The notes under the pieces: model-generated | What the model saw: the letters and a program-made list of their open reading frames with translations, nothing else | The model's database searches: none | Told to the model about the DNA's origin: nothing | Shown here: piece after piece, positions 46,864-56,354 of the stretch | Layout: each line of letters opens with the position of its first letter | Position numbering within the stretch: position 1 is the first letter of the stretch | Program-made: the position numbers and the translations under genes | From: Ziziphus jujuba | Lineage: Eukaryota > Streptophyta > Magnoliopsida > Rosales > Rhamnaceae | Assembly: GCF_031755915.1 (NCBI RefSeq) | Contig: NC_083384.1 | Span: 27,632,001-27,696,000, forward strand | Direction: 5' to 3' | Length of the DNA stretch: 64,000 bases

Positions 46864-48309
46864 TTTTCAGGACCTCCAAAGAAAATATAATAGCTCAGCT
46901 GTCACATATTTCATAGCATTGTGACAATAAAGTACATCCACATACAACTTAAGGTGATAAGGTAATGGACCTCTATATTCTGAGTTATATTCTGGGGGTT
47001 CATAGGGAATAACTTGAATCTGATTCACATATGCTGCTTTCCCATAACCTTCTTGTGGGAAATGACCACTGCCCATTTGAGGGCTCAACTCGTTATATAG
47101 CTGTAAACCTTACCGTAGAGAAAGTGTTCGGGTTTAGGGTTTAGGATTTAGGAAAGCATTGTTAAAAAAAAAGAAAACAAAATGGAGATTATTTACCTGA
47201 TATATACTGATTGCCATTTCATATTTACTGCCGTTGTAAGCAGAAACTAGGTCAAAAGGGAGGCCACAGATTAGTTTAGAGCTAATTTGTACAAATCCAG
47301 GACAGAGAGAGTATTGAAGCAGGGAATTATCTGCCTGCAGGGATTTTTTTTTTTCTTTTTTTCCCCCCACAAAACCATATAACGAATTAATTTCAAGAAT
47401 GTTACAAAGCATATCTTAGTAAAGAAAATACAAACATGTGAGAGAGTCTTGTGGCACAAGAAAAATAAATTGTCCAAGAGTTAATATAGGTATAAAGTCT
47501 GCTGCCATCTAGATATAGATATGGATTAACCTGAAAAAAGAGTGTTAAAAAGCAAGAAAATGAACACAAACATCAAATAGAGAGATTTGGATACAAAGTT
47601 TAGATATGTCATTACCTACAAAATATACAGGTTTATGGAACTATAATCGAAAAAGAATAATGTATAGAAGAGAAAGTGTGTTAAGTAACTATATGTCTCA
47701 ACAGCTAAAGCTAATAGGAAGCGGGCCTAACAACACCTATAAATCATATTTTCAAAAAAAGTGATTCATTTATACAGAAAAAAGAAAAAAAGAAAAAAGA
47801 GTTATCAAGAAGATATGTTTTTGAATCTTCTATAAACATTTTGTACGGTCACATATTGGTTCACAAACTATGCTCTAGAATCATACATGTAATTAAGCTT
47901 AAAACACCAAAAGCAACTTAGCTTGTAATTTTATTTTTTTAAAAAAAATTCGGTTGGCCATTACAAATGATATCAAAGCCAAAATAGACCAATAGAGTTT
48001 TTTGCAGGAAAGACCAACATTTGGATGCAGAGCCTGAATGGATTGTGATCATTGGCAACAAGTTAATTAGGCAGGAATGAGTCTGTGGGCCGGGTCAACC
48101 CTTCTAGACCAATGTATGGGTCAAATGAAAAGGATACAGTATAATGGGTTGACCCACCAAAGGTGCATATGGGTTCATAATTTTACAGAAGAGAAATGAA
48201 AAAGAGTTAAAAAAGAGTCCTTTTAGCCTGCTCTGCATCGCCATTTGCAAACGAAATGAAAAGGCCATAAAAATAGTTACATGAAGGCGTCCCATTGTCA
48301 ATATTTATA
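46864..48309 (-). pseudogene. Neprosin-domain (DUF239) pseudogene, 3' part
   Basis: A decayed relative of the intact gene at 56355-60637, same strand. Recognisable exons: the exon 6 equivalent (47334-47197) keeps both splice sites and reads LCPGFVQISSKLICGLP, but is three codons shorter and lacks the conserved TGC. The exon 5 equivalent starts at 47530 (VNPYLYLDGSRLYTY) but has lost its donor. The exon 7 equivalent (about 47106-46864) keeps SPQMGSGHFPQEGYGKAAYV but has lost its first part, including the WGGE segment, and is frameshifted before FFGGP. The exon 4 equivalent (about 48309-48216, INIDNGTP to SFANGDAEQ) is cut by the Mutator-like element. Its expected continuation (RIVNG) appears beyond that element near 54083. 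No functional protein is possible. Confidence 0.8.
48301..48309. repeat. Target site duplication, left copy
   Basis: ATATTTATA lies directly before the first base of the Mutator-like element and is repeated exactly at 54061-54069. Nine bases is the size made by Mutator-type transposases. Confidence 0.93.
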
Positions 48310-48857
48310 GGGTTTTTTCGATAAATAGCCACTTTACAATTGCATTTTAGAAAAATAGTAATTTTTTTTTTTAAACTAGCCACCTTAGGACAAAAATACC
48401 CTTGATAAAATTGAAAATTACACAAAAGGTTTTTTTACACCCTTTCCTTTCTTCTACACAGCCGTTCGTTCGTGGGGGTGGGGTTTCTACAAAACTGTTC
48501 GTGGGGTTTCTCTAAACTCTTTGCATCTCATCGCCTCTCACTCTCATTTTTTTGTATTTTCTCATATCTCAAACTAAAATCAGGTAAAAATTTTATCTTT
48601 TTTCTTATTAGATGAAAGTAAGGAAATATGTGTTTTTTTTGTTTTTTCTCTTTCTCTTTTTTCTTGTAAGTTTTATTAGTTTAGGGTTTTTTAAGCTTTT
48701 TATTTGATATGGGTATGTAAGAAATTGATTTATGAGATGTTATATGTGATTTTAAAGATACTTAGGTGGCATATGGTTTGAAAATGGGAGAAATTTTGTG
48801 TAAAACTGAAAAATCGCGAAAAACAGTAAAAACGGAGGAAATTTGGCGAAAAAGATG

Positions 48858-48985
48858 AATTTCCGCCAATTTCCTCCAGTTTGTCAGTTTTCGCAAAATT
48901 TCCGCCAATTTTCCGCCAGTTTTCCGCCAGTTTTCTACCAGTTTTCCGCCAATTTTCCGCCAGTTTTCCGTCAATTTTCCGCCAG
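48858..48985. repeat. 11-bp tandem repeat in the MULE leader
   Basis: About eleven units of AATTTTCCGCC or AGTTTTCCGCC, with a few variants (TTTCTACC, TTCCGTC), lie between the 5' leader and the transposase start, probably inside a leader intron. Frames through it read as a repeated ENWRKTGGKLA-type peptide on the minus strand, a by-product of the repeat. Confidence 0.88.
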
Positions 48986-49125
48986 TAGGAAAAAGCTATA
49001 TTTGGCCCCAAAAAAAAAAACAGAATCAACTTTTTTAATACAGTTAATATGTTTGTTTAATATTATTCAAAATTTTATATATTTATTGATTTAGTTTAAC
49101 GTTATTCATTTAATTTTGTAGTAAA

Positions 49126-50745
49126 ATGGAAGATGATGACATTGTAATTGCGGTTTTATACAATGGAACATTGGTACAAAATGATAGTGGTGATTGGGAA
49201 TATCGAAATGGTAAAAATGTAATGGTTTCCGTTGGCAAGAGATGCACAAAATCAGAGTTAGAGGATGAGATTTTCAATTCTATTGAGATAGATCGAAATA
49301 AATATTTGCTAAAGCTAAAATGGATATATGGACGATGTGCAGAAAAGTTGGATCCTACAGAAATACGATGTGATAGGGATGTGAAATGCTTTCTTCAAGA
49401 AGTGAGGAATGGAAGGATGACAATGATGCGGCCTCCATTGTATGTTGAGGTGATTTCAAAAGTTGAACATGTATGTAGAAATATTCATCAAACAGCATTT
49501 GCTTCGGATAGTGGGAGTAATCTTCATTCTTTTTCTTGTCCTCCAATTGGCGGTCGTCTACCACAAGCTTCCGGTACTGAACCAATTCAGGCTACATCTC
49601 AGGAAATTATGGTTCAAGAAACTCAGTTTAGAGATCAAGTTGATGTTCGTGGGGGGGCCTGGACATCATTTAACATTCACGAAGGAGTTGATGTTGGAGG
49701 TGACTATGTTGAACGGTTTCCTAACGACGAGGAGTATGAGCAGTTGCATCATATTGATCATGATGAGAATTACAATGCAGTAGGGGATGATGTTGGTCAT
49801 AATGATGTAGATTTTGATCATGAGTTGCCGGACAATGATAATGATATGCATCCTGAAATGAACAATGAAGGAGTTGATGATGTTAAGGTTCATCGTGCTA
49901 CAAGTGACCACATATCATCGAGCAACAGAAGTGGTTCTATGGCCATATTTTCGTCAAAGTTCACTGGCTGTGAGAGCATCGTAGTTGGACAATTATTTCG
50001 CAACAAACGTGACCTACAGAATAAACTGAGTATCTATTGCATGCGAGAAAATAAGGAGTTCAAGGTGACACGGTCAACTACACAACGGTATGAGGTTGTA
50101 TGCTTGGAAAATACTTGTAAATGGCGACTACGTGCAACCACATTTAAAAATGGAGAAATATTTGTTGTGAGAATTTTTGATAATGTACACAGTTGCTCGT
50201 TAGATATCGTGCATCGAGAACACAAGCAAGCCAGTAGCCGGGTTATCGGGCAATGTATCAAATCTAAATATGAAGGTATTGCACGTGTTTACAAACCTAA
50301 AGAAATTCAACATGATTTTTTGCAGAAATATGGGGTGAATATAAGCTACAACAAAGCATGGAGAGGTAAAGAGTATGCACTTAACAGTGTTAGGGGATCT
50401 CCAGAGGAGAATTTTGCTAAGTTACCTGCCTACTGTTTTGAGTTAGTGTCGAAGAACCCTGGGACTGTTACACATATCAAAACAGACGATAATAACAATT
50501 TTGTATATTTCTTTATGGCGATTGGAGCAAGCATTAGGGGATTTAAATCCCACATAAGACCCGTATTGGCTGTTGATGCAACTACATTGAAAGGGAAATA
50601 CAAAGGGTACATGTATATTGCATCGGGCATGGATGGCAATAAGCAAATATATCCTTTGGCTTTCGGCATTGGAGATGGAGAGAACGAGCAAGCATATACA
50701 TGGTTTTTCCAAAACCTGAAGTGTACATTATATATTGCTTCCTAA
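49126..50745 (+). CDS. MuDR-type transposase, C-terminally truncated (539 aa)
   Basis: N-terminal part of a Mutator-like transposase. Residues 1-110 resemble the plant MuDR N-terminal module (GDWEYRNGKNVMVSVGKRC, then LLKLKWIYGR). A strongly acidic Asp/Asn/His-rich linker spans about 190-260. Residues about 286-356 form the MuDR DNA-binding domain with a WRKY/GCM1-like finger (C..C in VCLENTCKW, H-x-C in VHSC). Residues about 479-533 start the MULE catalytic domain (LAVDATTLKGKYKGYMYI, with D484 as the first catalytic Asp, then DGENEQAYTWFFQNLK). The frame then ends in CTLYIAS. The family continues for some 200-300 residues with the second Asp, the Glu and a CCHC knuckle; none was found downstream. 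The ATG at 49126 follows a probable leader-intron acceptor (TTTTGTAG). DNA binding may remain, catalysis should not. Confidence 0.87.
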   Translation: MEDDDIVIAVLYNGTLVQNDSGDWEYRNGKNVMVSVGKRCTKSELEDEIFNSIEIDRNKYLLKLKWIYGRCAEKLDPTEIRCDRDVKCFLQEVRNGRMTMMRPPLYVEVISKVEHVCRNIHQTAFASDSGSNLHSFSCPPIGGRLPQASGTEPIQATSQEIMVQETQFRDQVDVRGGAWTSFNIHEGVDVGGDYVERFPNDEEYEQLHHIDHDENYNAVGDDVGHNDVDFDHELPDNDNDMHPEMNNEGVDDVKVHRATSDHISSSNRSGSMAIFSSKFTGCESIVVGQLFRNKRDLQNKLSIYCMRENKEFKVTRSTTQRYEVVCLENTCKWRLRATTFKNGEIFVVRIFDNVHSCSLDIVHREHKQASSRVIGQCIKSKYEGIARVYKPKEIQHDFLQKYGVNISYNKAWRGKEYALNSVRGSPEENFAKLPAYCFELVSKNPGTVTHIKTDDNNNFVYFFMAIGASIRGFKSHIRPVLAVDATTLKGKYKGYMYIASGMDGNKQIYPLAFGIGDGENEQAYTWFFQNLKCTLYIAS

Positions 50746-52451
50746 GGATAACCCATAGATATATATATTATGGTTTCACATTCAAACCTCCCATTAAATT
50801 CAAACAAAAACACAACTTCATAATAGTTTTAATTTCACATTTCACATTCTAACCATGCAACACAAACATTTCTGTCACACCAAATAACACAATATTATAA
50901 GCATAGCGCATAATGACAAGGTTTAAAATTATAAAAATCATTTAATACAGTACAACTAAAGGTTTTCAGATAAGTTCGTTACATTAAAGCGAAATTAGTT
51001 TGCAAAATATTTTCTATGTTGTACAGAGAAGCAACTTACATTAATGGGGGACAAACCACCACCAATGCTTCTCTATCTATTTATATATATCTCTCTCTCT
51101 TTATCTATCTCTGTGAGTGTATGTGTAATTTTATCAGCTTGCACTTGTAACTCCACGATCGCAAATTTTGTGCTTCAATTTTCTGCTCAGTCCATCAGTT
51201 GCTCCTCCAATGCCGAAAGAAATAGAAAATCAATATTAGTAACCATGCAGCAATCAAATTTGTTCAAGCTGAAATGCAAGAAATCCAAACTTAAAAAGCT
51301 TCAAAACTCAACAATGACATCTCACCAAACACTCATCTAAAACCACATGCAAGGTTCCCATCGGATAGAGAAGCCAACAAAGAGTGATATTGATTTGTAC
51401 CAACAAAATGGAAGCAATAATTTTTTTTCTTCTCTCAAACTTGAAAGTGAAAGGAGATTGATTTTCAAAATATCATCTAGCTTCTACACCTTTAAAAACC
51501 ATGACATGTACAATGAACTTAGAAATGAGAGACTCCATCAAAACTTGACTGCAACAATGATCATAACTAATTTGATTGAAGTTCAAATTCTCAACACAAA
51601 TCAACCAAAATTGTTCAAGTAATAGGAACACTTATTTGTGTTGCATGCTTAAATAATGGTAGTTAATAAGCTAATAAAGTGGAAAGATGTAATCTGGTCA
51701 GCACATACAGTGATCCATGCTAATAAAAAGAACGAATATTTATAAGATAAGCACTGTCATTAAAATCATAATCATCAACCTCACTTTCACATAGGATTTC
51801 AAAAAAGGAAAAATCTCAATTTCACATAAATCGATGGTAACAACAATCAAGATAGTTTTCCAGTCAAATCATAGACCCCAAACTACATTTCTAGCAATTG
51901 GCATTGAAACCCTCCAGAATGCATGAATGGGTCCCAAATGGGACCTGTATGCACATACAATGCAGATTTAGTCCACTGAATAAATGCAGAGACAAAGAAA
52001 CCAGGGAAAAACAAAACAAGAATTGAAGAACTGAGAATAGCTGTGTCCAAGTAAAATAAAATAACCCTTCGACAAAAAATGTCAGTGCTAAAAAATCACG
52101 CAGGCATAGATTGGTTAAGTAAATTTGAGTACCAAGTTTTATGCCAAGACACTAAAAAATTTATATAAGGGATCTATTATTCTTTTACCAACTTAAAAGA
52201 GATCACAAAATTCAAAGACTGTACAGGGAAAATTTTCAAAACCATTTCTTCCAAAATTTGGAAACAAGTTCAGACTTCAGACATCATAAGAATAATAAAA
52301 GAAGTTATAAACAACAATGGAATTCAAGAAACAAAGCCAACACAAAGAATAAACTAATCAAGACAACTAAAATACCAAACAGTAATTAAATAAAACCTAA
52401 AAATTAACTGAAGAAAAAAATTTGCATTTGAAAAAGGTCTAAGATTGATAC
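50746..52451. other. MULE interior without recognised genes
   Basis: AT-rich sequence between the truncated transposase and the captured exons. It should hold the junction where transposase sequence was lost. The plus-strand frames near 51044-51340 and 51347-51622 resemble no known family and are judged chance frames. The part next to 52451 may be captured PICKLE intron. Confidence 0.5.
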
Positions 52452-52717
52452 TTCTGAGAAGATGGGGCGCCAACATTTTATGAAGTCTAGATATCTGCTC
52501 CTCTTGATTGATATCCTTAAATTCTTCCTGAAACTCCTCTAGACTTCCAAACTGCAAGGCATAAATATCAATTACTGAATGTGGGAATTTATAAACATCA
52601 ACTTTGATACCCATTTTAAGGTAACTTAAAATATCTGCCATTGCATTAGATGCTTAAGATACTAACCTTCCCAGCATCAAGGAAGTGCATGAGCATGAAA
52701 AGTTCATCAAGATTGTT
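52452..52717 (-). pseudogene. Captured exon pair from a PICKLE/CHD3 chromatin remodeller
   Basis: Two minus-strand exons keep their splice signals. Exon A (52717-52667) follows a TTTCAG acceptor, reads NNLDELFMLMHFLDAGK and is followed by a GTTAGT donor. Exon B (52551-52452) follows TTGCAG, reads FGSLEEFQEEFKDINQEEQ then ISRLHKMLAPHLLR, and is followed by GTATCA. This is the continuous SNF2 ATPase segment of plant CHD3 proteins (PICKLE type) after the LTGTPLQ motif. The 115-bp intron between them is retained, so the capture was from genomic DNA, not an mRNA. Neighbouring PICKLE exons (upstream TGTPLQ, downstream RVKKDVM) were not found. The coding sequence has no stop within the exons, which suggests a young copy. 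The remainder of the parent gene is not in this window. Confidence 0.88.
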
Positions 52718-53490
52718 CTGAAAGAATACCAAATAGGAGTCCATTCATAAGTTTGAACAAACAAATACCAATCATTTTATTTAAGTAAAGAAAAGAAAGG
52801 AGGTGATATATAATACTCAGAACAAGGAGGAAGATGATTCCCTTTTACCCCAAAAACACCCAGGAAATGCAGAGGAAAGAAAAGATACAACAGACATAAC
52901 ACTGCAAGCATTAACTGGCATAAAGTTCACATACCAAATAATGATAGCCAATGTGGAAAGATGTCCAAAGGACATTAACAATCATATGGCTGCATGCATT
53001 TAGATACCTAAAATTACATAGTAAGAGAAATTTACAACTGAAAAGGAATTGATAACAAGAAGACAAAGTACACAACTTCTATCATTGGGAAGTTAACTTG
53101 TAGCGATAAATTAGGGGTCAATTTTCCACATCACTGCAACCCATTTAACTTTGTCAGCCCAAGGCATTGGAACAAAGCCATACAAAATTCTAATTATGCA
53201 GTCCCAATTTGAATCTCAAAATAAAAAGGTTTTTTTAAACCCTACACAGAAGTAAGACAGCATGTCTCATCCAAACCCACATAAAATCTGCAAATAAACT
53301 GACCATAGAATAAATCAGCAAGACAAGCAAATTTTTCAAGTTTCATTTCACCAAAATGCTCCAATACACTATTGGCATGTTTAAAGCATACATAGAAAAT
53401 CATTAACAGTTCATCTTCATCTTATCCAAAATTTTCAAACCGAAGTGTCCACAAAACCACTAAATAGTTTATTGGACTTTACCATATGCA

Positions 53491-53874
53491 AACATTCTAT
53501 GGACAGAGGAGCATTCTTCTGTCTCTGGTAGCTCTCAATCGAACGGCTCTTGCCGACACAACAATGGACGAGGACGATGCCGGCGAATGGGAGACGAATG
53601 TCGGTGAAAATGGTGGCCGGGATGGTAATTTTTGAAATGCCCTAGCTGCGTTTTCAAACGTTTTCAAAGGGAAAGTAAAAAAAACATTCTATGGACAGAG
53701 GAGCATTCTTCTGTCTCTGGTAGCTCTCAATCGAACCGCTCTTGCCGACACAACAATGGACGAGGATGATGCCGGCGAATGGGAGACGAATGTCGGTGAA
53801 AATGGTGGCCGGGATGGTAATTTTTGAAATGCCCTAGCTGCGTTTTCAAACGTTTTCAAAGGGAAAGTAAAAAA
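53491..53874. repeat. 192-bp tandem duplication near the MULE right end
   Basis: Direct copies 53491-53682 and 53683-53874 start AACATTCTATGGACAGAGGA and end CAAAGGGAAAGTAAAAAA, with only two or so differences (for example GAACGG against GAACCG). Each copy is GC-richer in the middle (TGCCGGCGAATGGGAGACGA), unlike the element's AT-rich surroundings, so it may be another captured exon or a leader; no family was recognised. Confidence 0.93.
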
Positions 53875-54060
53875 AACAAAACCGAAACCAAAAAAAATAA
53901 AAGGCCTTTTGATAGAGAAAAGAACAAAAAAAAAAAAAAAAAATATAGATAAGGGTACTTTAGTCCAAATGGGTAAAATATTGGTTAGTTTTTAAAAAAT
54001 AAAAAAATTTGCTATTTTTCTAAAATACAATTGTAAAGTGGCTATTTATCGAAAAAATCC

Positions 54061-54069
54061 ATATTTATA
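54061..54069. repeat. Target site duplication, right copy
   Basis: ATATTTATA, identical to 48301-48309, begins at the base after the right terminal inverted repeat. Confidence 0.93.
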
Positions 54070-54517
54070 TCCATTTACTATTCTGAGGATAAAGAATGCT
54101 AATTAGGTGTCTTTGTTAAATTTATTGGCCTTGACACGCAATAAATGCTTCAGCATATTAGGAAAAAAAATAATTTTTTTTTATAATTTTTTTTATGAAT
54201 AAAGAAAAAATTAATAACAAATAATAATAAAAAGAAATTGAATAAACACATAGCATTGTATAGCTAGTTTCTAATGTTTGTTTATGAGATATTTTTGAAT
54301 TAAAGCCTATAATTTATTATTTTTTTTTTGGCAAACAAAAAGACAAAAATTATTATTGAATGCCATAAAAGGTTCAGTGTTGAGCGTATAGACTTATTAC
54401 TTCTCTTTAGTGCCCCATCTAGCGACTAACCCTGATTGTTCATCCATTAAGTCGGAAAAAAGCTTCCTTTTACTTTTTCCATTAACAGAGAGGAAAGAGA
54501 CTGTTAACCATGCTCCG

Positions 54518-54605
<88 letters not shown>

Positions 54606-56090
54606 TAGGAAAATAGAACTTCATTAGGAGAGGAAACATATTGTCACAATAGAGGATTGAGCCTGAAAAGGCCCTTTCCTCTAGCCAAATATTCGTCTTA
54701 GAATAATATGGTCCAAATTTTTGCCAAATTCTGAGTTACATAGTGCTTTTTTTTTTTTTTTTTTTTTTGGTAATGAGAGTTACATAGTGCTTTGGTATCA
54801 TGTTAAATTACCATCTATATAAAAAATCATGATTAAAAAAAAGTGAGACCAACAATATATATTAAATATATTTTACAATAGTAGGAATTATATGATTAAC
54901 CATTCTATAGATGAAATTTTAAGAAAAACTAAAAAAACTCGGTTCATATATCCCCATCAAACATGCGTAATTTCCTTCATATGTGCTGCTTAAGAAAATG
55001 TTTTCCAGTGGCTGCTCCATTGGTGTTGTTTTGAGCAGGTGTAACTAATGAACCACAAATTTCTCCATTTGAAGTGTTTGTAAATGTGGTTTGGTCAATG
55101 ACATCCAAGAGTAGATCAAAACTTAAATTTAGAAGGCTCAAATGGAAAATTGAACATTTAACCCCTTATTGAGATACAAAATTGTTTTTCAAATGGAAAA
55201 TTGAACATTTAGCCTGATATACAAAAATGTTTTCTAAATCTACTAAGTTTGAAACTATATTTCAATAATGATTTGATTTCACTTTGATACCGTCATTTTT
55301 TAAGATTTTGCATGTTGAACCTTTAACTTTTTGAGTTAGCAATTTAGAACTTTAATTATTCAGTTTATTATAATTTAGGGTTTTTTTTTTAGTACATTTG
55401 ACTAATAGGGTGTCACAGCTGGCTTTTGTAATTAATATTAAACTATATCAAATTTTAAATTAAAAAAAAAATGTAAAATTTTAAAACTAATTTTAAAAAT
55501 CAACAGTTTTAGTCAGTAAATTATATCAACTTTTTTTTAAAAAAATAAAGGGGTACTAAAGTGTAAAGTTTTAAAATAATTTTAATATTTTGCAATTTAG
55601 TTTCTTCTAGTTTGAAAATTAATATAGTTTAAGAGTAATCAAAGAAAAACAGGCCCAAATTACAATAAATTAAAAATTAAAAACTTAAATGGTTGAGTCA
55701 AAAAGTTAAAAGCTTATTGTAAAAATTTGAAACTTAAGATACCAAAATACAATTAATTCCGAAAATGCTAAGATATCAAATTGTTCATGATTCACCAATT
55801 TCATTTAAAATTGACATGATAAATAAACTGATCATATTTGATTGAATTATGTTAAGTTTCACTTATCTATATTTACTTTATATGAAATTTTCAACTACTA
55901 GCTAATATATAGCCACATTATTTGATAAATAAACTTATTACACAATTTGGTACGTCTGAGTATATTTATAAAGTAACCTTTATTTTTCTATGTACCTCCT
56001 ATTAGGTACTAAACTCAAAAACCCTGGGAAAAAAAAAAAAAAAAGAACTTTTAAGAGGGTCAGCCATGGAAAGTTCAATATTAACATGTG
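54070..56090. other. Spacer between neprosin copies
   Basis: The first ~25 bases may be the other part of the split pseudogene exon 4 (minus strand RIVNG). A block at about 54285-54415 (ATGAGATATTTTTG, AATTAAAGCCTAT, ATTGAATGCCATAA, TTACTTCTCTTTAG) has a diverged counterpart at 63181-63290, marking a larger duplication. A (CT)n(AT)n microsatellite sits at 54521-54601 and a T run near 54748-54768. No gene recognised. Confidence 0.55.
54521..54601. repeat. Compound (CT)n(TA)n microsatellite
   Basis: About 40 bases of CT repeat pass directly into about 38 bases of AT repeat. Confidence 0.95.
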
Positions 56091-56354
56091 TTTGGAGCAT
56101 GGAATAGTATCAAATCCATCAGGATGTTACATAAATTGAAAATGTTGCTCAAAAGGGTATTCTATTATCTTTCCTGGTTGCTAGTTCTAGTATTTGATTT
56201 GGCTTATTGATGTTCAAAATATTCTATCAGCCCAAACAACTTATTTCCTCCCTGTACTGCAGAAAACATTGTGCATAGAAGATTATAGTGATTATAGTCA
56301 ACATTATTGAATTTATTCTCATAAGAAATGGGGTTGCAAAAGACCCCATTCAAT

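Larger units (their letters stand above)
48310..54060. mobile_element. Mutator-like element (5.75 kb) with captured PICKLE exons
   Basis: Both ends share GGRTTTTTTCGATAAATAGC followed by CACTTTACAATTG; similarity continues with gaps for about 105 bases (48310-48414 against 54060-53955). A perfect 9-bp duplication flanks it. Contents on the plus strand: GC-richer 5' leader (about 48460-48560), a probable leader intron holding an 11-bp tandem repeat, and a truncated MuDR-type transposase (49126-50745). On the minus strand it has two consecutive PICKLE/CHD3 exons (52717-52452). Near the right end is a 192-bp tandem duplication. It lies inside exon 4 of a neprosin pseudogene. The exact duplication and well-kept TIRs suggest a fairly recent insertion, while the transposase has lost its second and third catalytic residues, so any movement would need help in trans. 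Confidence 0.93.

Noticed and set aside
48730..49029. Frame with ENWRKTGGKLA-type peptide repeat
   Set aside because: Reads the 11-bp DNA repeat in all frames; it is antisense within the MULE leader and has no start context.
51044..51622. Two plus-strand frames of about 90-98 residues inside the MULE
   Set aside because: No similarity to transposase C-termini or known plant proteins; composition is that of AT-rich non-coding DNA.
54410..54639. Frames rich in Ser-Leu and Arg-Glu
   Set aside because: They translate the (CT)n(AT)n microsatellite on the two strands.
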